A stretch of DNA of 64,000 nucleotides from Litchfieldia alkalitelluris (lineage in GTDB: Bacteria; Bacillota; Bacilli; Bacillales; Bacillaceae_L): the NCBI RefSeq assembly GCF_002019645.1, contig NZ_KV917374.1:833452-897451 (forward strand), in the 5' to 3' direction. Numbering within the stretch: position 1 is the stretch's first letter; each line of letters opens with the position of its first letter. Below the pieces are notes generated by a model. The model was not told the origin of the DNA and ran no database searches. It saw nothing but the letters and a program-made list of their open reading frames with translations. Positions 34,651-43,268 of this stretch are shown here, piece by piece. A program made the position numbers and the translations under genes.

Positions 34651-37419
34651 ATGGAATTACAGAAGTTTAAGAGGTTGAAGGAAGCTACTTCTCCGATATT
34701 TTCTATGTTAAGGAACTCAATGAAGATGAACACTTTTTGTCTGACTAAGTTTCACGGAGAACAGGAAGTTGTGATTTTAGATGTAATGAATGTTAATGAT
34801 ATTTTAGTTGAAGAAGGACTGAGGATTTCTTTGGAAGATGCGTATTGAAACCTTATTCTCCAAGGTGGTCGGGAACCACTTTTTATACCAGATACACAAT
34901 TAAACGCAGATACTTGTAATCTTGGGCCGACGATTTCTTTAGGCGTAAAGAGTTTTTATGGGGTACCAATTATTTTGCAAAATGGAATGTTGTTCGGAAA
35001 TCTTTGTGCACTAGATACAAAGCCATCATCCCTAACTCAAGAAGAAAAAGATATGCTCCAGAATATGGCATTGTTTTTATCTTATGCAATTGATTTGGAG
35101 TTTACAGCTTATACTGATACCTTAACCAACATCCATAATCGTTCTTTTTTACAGGAACTTGACCGGATGGGAGAAATATATTCACGTCCTTTTGCCATAC
35201 TTTTTATAGATATTGATAATTTTAAATATGTAAATGATCGCTTCGGACATGATGGTGGTGATTTTGTCCTAAAAGAAGTTGTTAGCCGAATAAATAGTAA
35301 TTTGAGAGAGGGGGATTTGATTTTACGTTTTGCAGGAGATGAATTCCTCGTTTTTATTATGAGTGAATCTACTGAAGAAATTGATGCGATCTCGCAGCTT
35401 TTTCTAGATACACTCCAAAATCCTATTTATTATCAAAATCATGAACTTTACTTATCTGTAAGTATAGGTATATCACTTTACCCTCTACATGATCAGTCGT
35501 TAAGAGGATTAATTATGAAATCTGATCTTGCGATGTATGCTGCAAAAAAGGATGGTAAGAATTTATATCTATTTTATTCAGAAGAAATGGATAATAGAGA
35601 AGATTATGAGATTGATGGTAGTTTATTAAAAAATGTAATTAATGGTCAACACGAAATCATTCGAATGATTACAGATGAGTGCCCAATTGATGACATTTTA
35701 CAATCAATCACTACATTTGTAGAAGAACAAACAGATGGACTTTGTTCTATACTTTTATATCAAAAAGACTCACAAACATTAAAGTATAAGGCTGGATCGA
35801 GCCTATCAAAAGAGTATATTAAATCGATTGATGGAATCAATATAGGTCCGCTTGTTGGTTCGTGTGGAACTGCTGCCTATTTGAAGGAAAGAGTAATCGT
35901 TACTGATATCAATATTGATGATAAATGGAGTAACTTTTGTGATATTGCAAGTAAGCATGGACTACGTGCTTGTTGGTCTACACCTATTTTAACAAATGAT
36001 AATGAATTACTTGGGACATTTGCTATTTACTATGAAAGAGTTCATTCACCAAATGAAATGGAAAAAGACCTAGTTGATCGAGCCACTTTCTTATTAAAGC
36101 TGGCACTAGAACGGGAAAGTAAAAACACGGAAATTGGTCAGTTAGCTACAATAGATCATTTGACAAAATTACCTAACCAGCAAAGGTTTCGTGAGTTTTT
36201 ACACCTATCTTGTGAGAAAAGCCATAAGGACAGGTATTTTGCGATCTTTAATCTTGATTTAGATGAATTTAATAGTATTAATATCGCGTTTGGTTATTCA
36301 AATGGAGATCAAATTATTAAAAGAGTTTCCAATAGATTAGTTGCTGCATTGCCAACTAATTCAAATGTCTATCGTGTTGGTGGAGATGAGTTTGCTATTT
36401 ATGTTCCATGTCATCAAGGTGAGGTTTCATCTTTTTTAAATGTGATCGAAGGAGTTTTTGAGGAACCCTTCATTTTACAAGACAATGAAATTAAAATGTC
36501 GACTAGTATTGGTGTAAGTATTTTTCCTCAAGATGGAATCTCTTCAGAAGAGCTTATTAGAAAGTCTACGAAATCAATGATGAAGGTGAAAAAAGAGAAA
36601 AATTCGGTATCAATTCCAGTTTACTCCGCTTCTAGGGAGGAAGAATTGAAAACAATCGCTTTAACAAGTGATTTGTATCGTGCGATTGAGCGGAATGAAT
36701 TATATGTAGAGTATCAGCCTCAGCATCATATTCAATCTAAACAAGTTGTTGGTTTTGAAGCTCTTGTACGTTGGCATCATCCACGTTATGGTTATATATC
36801 GCCTGATAAGTTTATACGTATTGCAGAGAAAACTGGAGTTATTAACACTATTGGTAAATGGGTGATGGAAAAAGCCTGTATAGAACTGAAGAAGTTGCAT
36901 GAACAAGGTTACTCAAACATGCGGATGGGTGTGAATTTATCGGCGTACCAAATTAAAAAAGAAAACTTTGTAAGTGAGATCAAGAGACTATTAAGTAAGA
37001 TAGGCATTAGTCCGACATGTCTAGATTTAGAGATCACAGAAGGTATGATGATTGAAGTTGAAGTTGCACAGGCTAAGTTGCAGGAGTTGCATAAACTTGG
37101 TGTATTAATTAGTTTGGATGATTTTGGAACTGGATTTAGTTCACTAGGATATCTCACAAGATTTCCTATTAATCAATTAAAAATCGACAAGTCCTTTATT
37201 CAAAGAGTCGGTCATATTGAAGATGAAATGATCATCAAGACAATTATTGCAATGGCACAAACCTTAAATATTAATGTAATCGCTGAGGGAGTAGAAACAG
37301 CAGAACAACAGTTGTTTTTAGAAAAAGAAGAGTGCGATGAGGTTCAAGGGTATCTGTTTAGTAAACCATTACCTGCGGACCAACTTTCGGACTACTTGCA
37401 GAAGGAAATTTATTATTAG
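34651..37419 (+). pseudogene. GAF-GGDEF-GAF-GGDEF-EAL cyclic-di-GMP protein with in-frame TGA
   Basis: One frame of 923 codons interrupted only by TGA at 34846-34848 (codon 66), within the first GAF domain (LEDAY, stop, then NLILQGGREPLFIPDT). Domains: GAF1 (1-165), GGDEF1 (AGDEF at 228-232, with an RxxD inhibitory site five residues before), GAF2 (about 345-490, with CGTAA and WSTPI), GGDEF2 (GGDEF at 577-581, no RxxD) and EAL (EAL at 703, DDFGTGFSS, KIDKSF, AEGVET). Both cyclase and phosphodiesterase parts look complete. An internal start near 34975-34984 would make a protein lacking most of GAF1. The TGA probably replaced TGT/TGC, since related GAFs carry Tyr-Cys here. It may be a pseudogene, be read through, or be a sequencing error. 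Confidence 0.8.
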
Positions 37420-37450
37420 GGTGCTGAACTGTCATCGCTCTAAATTGATT

Positions 37451-37480
37451 AAACCGTTGGAGGGGGACTTCCAACGGTGT
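37451..37480 (-). terminator. Terminator of the second YjcZ-like gene
   Basis: Read on minus: CCGTTGGAAG and CTCCAACGG form the stem, followed by TTTAAT. It matches the hairpin after copy 1. Confidence 0.65.
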
Positions 37481-37514
37481 TTTGTATATATTCAAGTTAC
37501 AAATTAAATTTATT

Positions 37515-37592
37515 TTAGTAACTAACATAGGCTGAACCGACGATGATTAAAAGAATGAACAGCACAACGATCAATGCAAAGTTGTTATGCAT
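37515..37592 (-). CDS. YjcZ-family sporulation mini-protein, copy 2
   Basis: 25 residues, identical to copy 1 except for an extra C-terminal Tyr (ending AYVSY). The same AAGGAGGTG site, the same CATAAGATA box, and similar sequence on both sides (ATTTTGTGAAGATTGG then GCAGGTGCCGTG upstream) show a recent segmental duplication. The two copies flank the broken GGDEF-EAL gene. Confidence 0.85.
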   Translation of the reverse strand: MHNNFALIVVLFILLIIVGSAYVSY

Positions 37593-37839
37593 TTCTTATA
37601 ACACCTCCTTATGTGTTACAGTACTATCTTATGTAGAGTTTCACGTAACGGTTGGGGATTTGCCTAATTTTGTGAAGATTGGCGCAGGTGCCGTGTCATA
37701 GGAAAATTATTGGGTGTTGTCACTCCTGACTTTGTCGATTGCAAAAATTCTTTTTGCATGTAAGAAAGGGTGAGAGGATCTAACGATTTGGTGGATATTT
37801 TAATAAAAATTAAAAGTCGTTAATAAGTCTATCAAAGAG

Positions 37840-38600
37840 GCTAATAAAATGCTTAAAGAGGCTAATAAAATGATCAAATTGGCTAATAAACGGGCCAAAT
37901 TGGATAATAAAATGATCCGTCGCTAATAAACAGGTCAAACTGGCTAATAAAATGCTCAAAGTGGCAAATAAACAGGTCAAAGTGGACAATAAAATGATCC
38001 GTCGCTAATAAACAGGTCAAACTGGCTAATAAAATGATCAAATTGGCTAATAAACAGGCCAAAGTGGACAATAAAAAGATCCGTGGCTAATAAACAGGTC
38101 AAACTGGCTAATAAAATGATCAAATTGGCTAATAAACAGGTCAAAGTGGACAATAAAATGATCCGTCGCTAATAAACAGGTCAAACTGGCTAATAAAATG
38201 ATCAAAGTGGCAAATAAACAGGTCAAAGTGGCTAATAAAAAGATCCGTCGCTAATAAACAGGTCAAACTGGCTAATAAAATGCTCAAAGTGGCAAATAAA
38301 CAGGCCAAAGTGGACAATAAAAAGATCCGTCGCTAATAAACAGGTCAAACTGGCTAATAAAATGCTCAAAGTGGCAAATAAACAGGTCAAAATGGACAAT
38401 AAAATGATTCGTCGCTAATAAACAGGTCAAACTGGCTAATAAAATGCTCAAATTGGCAAATAAACAGGCCAAAGTGGACAATAAAATGATCCGTCGCTAA
38501 TAAACAGGTCAAACTGGCTAATAAAATGCTCAAAGTGGCAAATAAACAGGTCAAACTGGCTAATAAAATGATTCGAGTGGCTAATAAACAGATCAATGTG
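37840..38600. repeat. 82-bp-period satellite (about nine copies, each four subunits of 20-21 bp)
   Basis: The landmark GATCCGTCGCTAATAAACAG recurs with cc at 37917, 37999, 38081, 38163, 38245, 38327, 38409, 38491 and 38573: exactly 82 bp every time. Each period divides into four related subunits beginning GGCTAATAAA or GGACAATAAA and containing TGATCAAA, CAGGTCAAA or similar. The period is not a multiple of three and antisense frames through it are Leu/Phe-rich repeats without start signals, so it is non-coding. It lies between convergent neighbours. Confidence 0.9.
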
Positions 38601-38764
38601 GGTTACAAGACAGATCGGGTTGCCTTAAAATGCCTTGTCTAGCTGCTAAAACGATGAAGGTCCGGGCAAAATGGCTGAACAATACTGCTGAAATACTAAA
38701 TCCACAGCTATCAAATAATCAATCTAGGTGAAAGAATGAAGAAAAATTCCACTCAGTAAATAAT

Positions 38765-38799
38765 CGGGTGGTGCCTGTCACCACCCGAAATTACTCGAA
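38765..38799 (+). repeat. Family E hairpin repeat, copy 3 (complete)
   Basis: CGGGTGGTG and CACCACCCG form a perfect 9-bp stem around CCTGT, followed by AAATTACTCGAA. It ends 16 bp before the VanZ-like gene stop and could act as its terminator on the minus strand only weakly, lacking a T-run. Confidence 0.8.
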
Positions 38800-38814
38800 T
38801 ATCGTCGACTGAAC

Positions 38815-39231
38815 CTACATCGGTGGCTCCTGATTAAACACCCAAAGAATGACATAAAAAGGAAGCACTACAAGCCATTCGACTAAAGGATTTGAAGGAA
38901 TGGAGAGACGTTTCATAATAATAGCATTTCTTAAATAAGCAAGTAGGAACGGGATGAATAATCCACAAGTGACCCCACATAGATTGGCCACCGCATCAAA
39001 AAATTCCGCTGTTCGGTCAGGGAGAAAATACTGCCGAAATTCTTCTGCCATTCCAATGAAGACGAGGAAAAGCCACATATAACGCAGCCCTTTTATGGTA
39101 TATCCATTTGGTGTTAGTAATAGCATCACCATGCCAATTCCAAATGATAAAAAGAAAAAAACCAAAAAATGAAGCTGTTTGTCATCGTTAATTCCAATGA
39201 AAAAATCTAATAAAGTCATCATATTCATCAC
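38815..39231 (-). CDS. VanZ-like membrane protein
   Basis: 138 residues with four predicted helices. The VanZ pattern is present: DKQLHFLVFFFLSFGIG, then EEFRQYFLPDRTAEFFD and ANLCGVTCGL. VanZ-like proteins are small membrane proteins of mostly unknown role, some linked to glycopeptide tolerance. No van genes are near, so resistance should not be inferred. It may start at the second or third Met (MMNMMT). Confidence 0.8.
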   Translation of the reverse strand: MMNMMTLLDFFIGINDDKQLHFLVFFFLSFGIGMVMLLLTPNGYTIKGLRYMWLFLVFIGMAEEFRQYFLPDRTAEFFDAVANLCGVTCGLFIPFLLAYLRNAIIMKRLSIPSNPLVEWLVVLPFYVILWVFNQEPPM

Positions 39232-39319
39232 CAGTAAATTATGGGCAAAGGAAGAGTGAGATATTCAATTCACTCGGTACTCTTTAGTTTTTAGTGTACT
39301 CACTTTGTGTGGAATCTTC

Positions 39320-39509
39320 AGGGTAGCCTTCCAATGCTGAACGATTATTTGCACCATGGTGAATGAAAATGATTGATTACTCTTTAGTGTGGAATGAGCG
39401 GAGAGCCACATGACTTCTGCGGGATGTGAGGTAAGCGTGAGCCTCCTCGCGGAAAGTAGGTGGATTGCAGCGATTGGAACTCCGCTAACTAAGTTATTTT
39501 CAGGGTAGA
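39320..39509 (+). repeat. Family A dispersed structured element, copy 4
   Basis: GGGTAGCCTTCCAATGC, ATTATTTGCACCATGGTGAA, TGTGGAATGAGCGGAGAGCC, CCTCGCGGAAAGTAGGTGG, ATTGCAGCGATTGGAACT and the TTATTTTCAGGGTAGA end. The central CTCGTGAGACC block is deleted. Its right end touches the following terminator. Confidence 0.85.
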
Positions 39510-39540
39510 AAAAAACCGTTGGCAGAATAGAAACCAACGG
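39509..39540 (-). terminator. Terminator of the LVIVD-repeat gene
   Basis: Read on minus: CCGTTGG and CCAACGG stem followed by seven T, 22 bp after the stop codon. Confidence 0.85.
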
Positions 39541-39562
39541 ATCTTTCCCTTATAAAATGTCC

Positions 39563-40969
39563 TTATTTTGAAGGCTGCTTACCATTGCCTCCATTACTTT
39601 TCAATAACACCTTCAACCCTTGTCCCATATCGGACGCTAGGATGTAGTTGCGGTCTACAAAAACACCCCATACATCAGCTTGATCTGGTGCATATTGACC
39701 GATTTGCTCAGGTTCACCTGGATTAGTAATATCCACCATATAAATACCTCCAAGATAATGAGATAAATACAGTGTATTTCCATGTACCTTAGGATCATGG
39801 ACAGTGTTGTTGAATGTACGACCATCCTCGATATTGTCGACTAAGTCTGTTTTAAACTCACTTAAGAGCTTAGGATTTGTTTTATCTTTAATATCGAAAA
39901 TTCTAGTATATCCATATGAACTTTCATACCCTTCTCTTACTGGGTTAGAAACTTCACGTGTTTCAATTAAAATATTACCACCTTGAGCGAGTGTAGCCGA
40001 ATGAGCAGATCCTTGTTGATATGATGCATACTCTGTACGACCTAAATAAACAGGGTTTTCAGGATCTTTTATATCAAAAATAATCGTTCCTAAATCCCAC
40101 ATTGATACATAGGCATATTGAGCATTATTATCTGTGATTACACTGTGGTTAAATACAGGTCTTGTTTTACCATCTGGAGCATGCCAATGATAGCCATTAA
40201 AGTCATCAGGAACTTCTGGCAGAGTTCTAGGATCAAATTCCCAGATTGTTTCTGGTTGGGCAGGGTTTGTGACGTCAACGATTTGGAAATCCTTCTGCTC
40301 GCCATGGCTATAGTAGTCTGTATAAGGGTTTGCTGCAAAAACAAGGGCGCGATTTCCCTGTGTTGCGAGATAAAGTTCATGTGTGCCGTTGGTATCACTA
40401 TAAACTTCCCAGAATCCTAATTTTTTAGGTTCATACGGATTTGTTACATCATATAATAGGAAGCCGCCAGATGTATCAGCTCGCCTGTTGGTTTGCTGAA
40501 CGCTAACAACTGCTAAATCTCCCTTGAAATGTGGAGTATTAACTGATTTTACGATTACTTTTTCCTGCCATGTACCAGGAACATCGTCGTGACCAAAGAC
40601 TGCCACTTCAACAGGATTTGCTGGGTCTTTCAAGTCAAAAATACGTACACCACCGTTGGCTCCGTTTGCTGTATGTGTTCCTAGATAAGCGAAGCCCTTA
40701 TATGCATAAACATCGGCTGTATTATTTTGAATACCTTCAGTCAGTTGTTTGATTTGAATTGCTGCAGCTTCAGTTAAGTTACTGACGTTTTTAGAACCAT
40801 TTAATGTAGATGGACCAAGTGTGGGGAGCTCTTCATTTGTGAAGACAGAGTGTCCTTTTTCAATCCCTGAACTATCTAATTCGTCGTGGGCAAATCCTAT
40901 AGGTGAAAATGCCGAGAATAGTAGTACTCCTGTTATAGCTGATTTGATAAATAGTTTATTTTTAATCAT
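39563..40969 (-). CDS. Secreted LVIVD-repeat beta-propeller protein
   Basis: 468 residues with a signal peptide (about 1-27, ending GFAHDE). At least six LVIVD-type repeats are seen: RIFDLKDPANPVEVA, LLYDVTNPYEPKKLG, QIVDVTNPAQPETIW, IIFDIKDPENPVYLG, RIFDIKDKTNPKLLS and YMVDITNPGEPEQIG. These fold as propeller blades. Such proteins are extracellular with unknown ligand. It starts 26 nt after the M14 peptidase gene on the same strand, so both are likely co-transcribed and may act on the same external protein source. Confidence 0.85.
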   Translation of the reverse strand: MIKNKLFIKSAITGVLLFSAFSPIGFAHDELDSSGIEKGHSVFTNEELPTLGPSTLNGSKNVSNLTEAAAIQIKQLTEGIQNNTADVYAYKGFAYLGTHTANGANGGVRIFDLKDPANPVEVAVFGHDDVPGTWQEKVIVKSVNTPHFKGDLAVVSVQQTNRRADTSGGFLLYDVTNPYEPKKLGFWEVYSDTNGTHELYLATQGNRALVFAANPYTDYYSHGEQKDFQIVDVTNPAQPETIWEFDPRTLPEVPDDFNGYHWHAPDGKTRPVFNHSVITDNNAQYAYVSMWDLGTIIFDIKDPENPVYLGRTEYASYQQGSAHSATLAQGGNILIETREVSNPVREGYESSYGYTRIFDIKDKTNPKLLSEFKTDLVDNIEDGRTFNNTVHDPKVHGNTLYLSHYLGGIYMVDITNPGEPEQIGQYAPDQADVWGVFVDRNYILASDMGQGLKVLLKSNGGNGKQPSK

Positions 40970-40995
40970 AACATCTCTCCTTATAGTTGATATTA

Positions 40996-42048
40996 TTATT
41001 CCTCACCTGGTATGTTGCTTTGGAAAGGAAGTGTGTCCCAGAAACTTGTGTCAACAGTATTAATTGACCCATCTGCAATCGCACTGACTGCTGCATCAAG
41101 AGTGACTATTGATTGTTTGATTAGATAACCATTGCTTTTCTGACCAAGTACATATGAATCATAGTAATGATCAGACATTCCGCGCATTTCAAATAACAGG
41201 GTAGAAATGTCGTATCTGACAGCAGCTCCGTTACGACCAATATTCTCACCTGTTCCACCCCTGTATTTGCCAATAAGTCCCCAGCCAGTTGAATCCATAG
41301 CATTATAGACAATGGCGCCGAGCTTTTTAGAGCCTTCCAGTACCTCTGGATCAACATTTGGATTTGTTGGGTATAGCATTGAACCAGACACTAGTTCACC
41401 ATCAATTCCACTTCTAGTTCCTTGATGATGTAGGTCGATCATATAGTCGATATCATATTTCATTAATACTTGCTCATGAAGGGCTCGAGCTTCTGGTTCC
41501 ATTTCTGATGTAGCCTTAGCATGTTCTCGGTTTAAGTCAACATTATTCGCATTTGCTCGGGTTAAGTGTCGTCCACCATCTGCTAAATAGTTATCTAGTG
41601 AGAAGTTAACATCTCCCATCGCTCCATCAGCATTTAACATTGGAATGATCAGGACATTCACGTTGTCTAGATAGCCTTTTGTTTTATTTGTCCCAAGATG
41701 TTTAATGAATTCAAGTGCACCTTCAGTTGCAAGTTGTTCGTTTCCGTGTTGTTGAGTTAAGAATAGAATGGTCGGATTATCGGGGGTGGAGATGTATTTT
41801 GCCATGTAGATGTCTCTGCCTTTTACTGTTTGGCCGATTACTTCAAGATCCATTTGCTCTTGTTTGGCATCTTGTGTTTTGAGGTAATCTACCATTTCAT
41901 CGTATGTAAATAAAATCGATGTTTGGATAGATTCGTTTCCACCATAATTAGGGCCATTTCCTACAGCGCCAACTGGTACTGACAAAGCTGTAAAGCCACT
42001 TAAAGCAATAATACCTGACAGCGAAACTGATAATATTTTCTTTTTCAT
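40996..42048 (-). CDS. Secreted M14-family zinc carboxypeptidase
   Basis: 350 residues; signal peptide about 1-28 (ending PVGAVG). M14 zinc ligands are in QQHGNEQL (HxxE) and in MIDLHHQG (His); substrate-binding NVDLNRE and catalytic Glu in LLFEMRG are present. It should trim peptides outside the cell. AGGAGGAAT precedes the ATG at 42048. It is the first gene of a two-gene operon with the LVIVD protein. The upstream 42049-42505 contains no gene or clear promoter that I can support. Confidence 0.88.
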   Translation of the reverse strand: MKKKILSVSLSGIIALSGFTALSVPVGAVGNGPNYGGNESIQTSILFTYDEMVDYLKTQDAKQEQMDLEVIGQTVKGRDIYMAKYISTPDNPTILFLTQQHGNEQLATEGALEFIKHLGTNKTKGYLDNVNVLIIPMLNADGAMGDVNFSLDNYLADGGRHLTRANANNVDLNREHAKATSEMEPEARALHEQVLMKYDIDYMIDLHHQGTRSGIDGELVSGSMLYPTNPNVDPEVLEGSKKLGAIVYNAMDSTGWGLIGKYRGGTGENIGRNGAAVRYDISTLLFEMRGMSDHYYDSYVLGQKSNGYLIKQSIVTLDAAVSAIADGSINTVDTSFWDTLPFQSNIPGEE

Positions 42049-42505
42049 CCTATTCCTCCTAAAATATGTTGGTGTGATTTTACACCACGCACATAGTATA
42101 AATAGAAAATGCTAGCAAAGTTAATAGGTTATTGGGAGGATTGTTTCGTTAGTCTAAATATGAAGTGAGAGTTAAGGGGAAATATTGTCAAATGAAGTAG
42201 AACAATGCTGAAAAATAACTGAATAGTAAGATAAATGGCGCAAAAGACTTAGGGGATAATATCGAAATTTGCAAACTGTTACCTGAAGCTTACGTATGAT
42301 TTACATTGAAGGATGTAGTGATAAACCATGAATTAATGATATGGTCATGGGTATAAATAGGGGCGAAGCGAGGTTGAAATATTGGTGGAGAATAAAAAAA
42401 CGTTGATAAATTAATGAATGATGTAAGAATCTTGTCAGATGTTTTAACACAGTCTTTTAGCCTAAAACTAATATGTAGGCAATATCTAGTAAAAAAGGAG
42501 TGAAT

Positions 42506-42619
42506 TTGAGTGAAAAATCAGACAAACCCGAAAAAAGTCGAAGGAATTATTACATGTTAGTTTGCATAGAAGGAGAGTTGTTAGGAAAAAGTGAACATAA
42601 TAAGCTAAAAAAGAAGTGA
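42506..42619 (+). CDS. Possible 37-residue peptide upstream of gtrA
   Basis: TTG 42506 follows AAAAAAGGAG by 5 nt and gives a strongly basic peptide (MSEKSDKPEKSRRNYYMLVC and so on to KLKKK). Its TGA lies 5 nt before the ATG of the GtrA gene. The good ribosome binding site and tight spacing favour translation. It could also be the remnant of a longer gene. Confidence 0.35.
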   Translation: MSEKSDKPEKSRRNYYMLVCIEGELLGKSEHNKLKKK

Positions 42620-42624
42620 TCGGA

Positions 42625-43026
42625 ATGTATAGAAAACACAAAGAAGTTATTAATTATTTAGTTTTTGGTGTGCTAACAACAGCTATAAATATTATTACAT
42701 ATACTTTTCTTGCGAAAGGGCTAGATATTGATTATAAAATATCAACAACAATTGCTTGGTTCATATCTGTATTATTTGCCTATATTACCAACAAACGATA
42801 TGTGTTTGGAGTAAACAGCACCTCGGTTACTAAAGAACTCGTATCATTCTTTGGCTTTAGATGGTTGTCCTATGTCTTAGATATTCTTATGATGATCTTT
42901 TTAGTGTATGTATTACAAGCAGATGACTTAGTAGCAAAGTTAATTGCTAACGTATTTGTGGTGATATTCAATTATATTGCTAGTAAATACTACATTTTTA
43001 ATAAAGAAGGTTCGGTAAACGGTTGA
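42625..43026 (+). CDS. GtrA-family membrane protein
   Basis: 133 residues from ATG 42625, four membrane helices. GtrA pattern: INYLVFGVLTTAINIITY, then FAYITNKRYVF and a C-terminal NYIASKYYIF. GtrA-like proteins are thought to flip or handle lipid-linked sugars for cell-surface glycosylation. No glycosyltransferase gene is adjacent. It may serve the rhamnose-containing glycans made by the rml genes, but that is speculation. Confidence 0.85.
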   Translation: MYRKHKEVINYLVFGVLTTAINIITYTFLAKGLDIDYKISTTIAWFISVLFAYITNKRYVFGVNSTSVTKELVSFFGFRWLSYVLDILMMIFLVYVLQADDLVAKLIANVFVVIFNYIASKYYIFNKEGSVNG

Positions 43027-43039
43027 ATGGAAAAGGCGA

Positions 43040-43215
43040 AACTAGCTGTTGAAAATTAGATCCCTAGGCAGGCAAGGGTCAGTGGGGAAACAGGCGAGAG
43101 ATAGAGAAGGAATCCGGCGGGTTCAGCGGAAAATCGGGCGAAGGTCCCCGCACTGATCAAGCTGCTTCAAAAAATCCGGCGGGAAGCCCCTACCCCAGAA
43201 CTGGTTAAGACTACA
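43040..43215. other. GC-rich intergenic segment of unknown nature
   Basis: Base composition is clearly more GC-rich than the surroundings. AATCCGGCGGG occurs twice (43111 and 43169 regions), and GGGTCAGTGGGGA with TCCCCGCACTGATC looks like the arms of a long stem. No reading frame. Confidence 0.4.
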
Positions 43216-43221
43216 ACAACA

Positions 43222-43252
43222 AAAAAAGACACTCCACCTAAGGAATGTCCTC
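43222..43252 (-). terminator. Terminator of the metzincin-like lipoprotein gene
   Basis: Read on minus: GGACATTCC pairs with GGAGTGTC (one wobble) followed by seven T. Confidence 0.8.
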
Positions 43253-43268
43253 TCTCTAAACTAGGAAT

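Noticed and set aside
34846-34848. Selenocysteine at the in-frame TGA
   Set aside because: No selenoprotein family has this domain order and no obvious stem-loop follows; a nonsense change is simpler.
37883-38596. Repetitive Leu/Phe-rich minus-strand proteins
   Set aside because: The repeat period of 82 is not a multiple of three and the frames lack ribosome binding sites.
37840-38600. CRISPR array
   Set aside because: There are no unique spacers; all parts of each 82-bp unit are repeated, and there are no cas genes.
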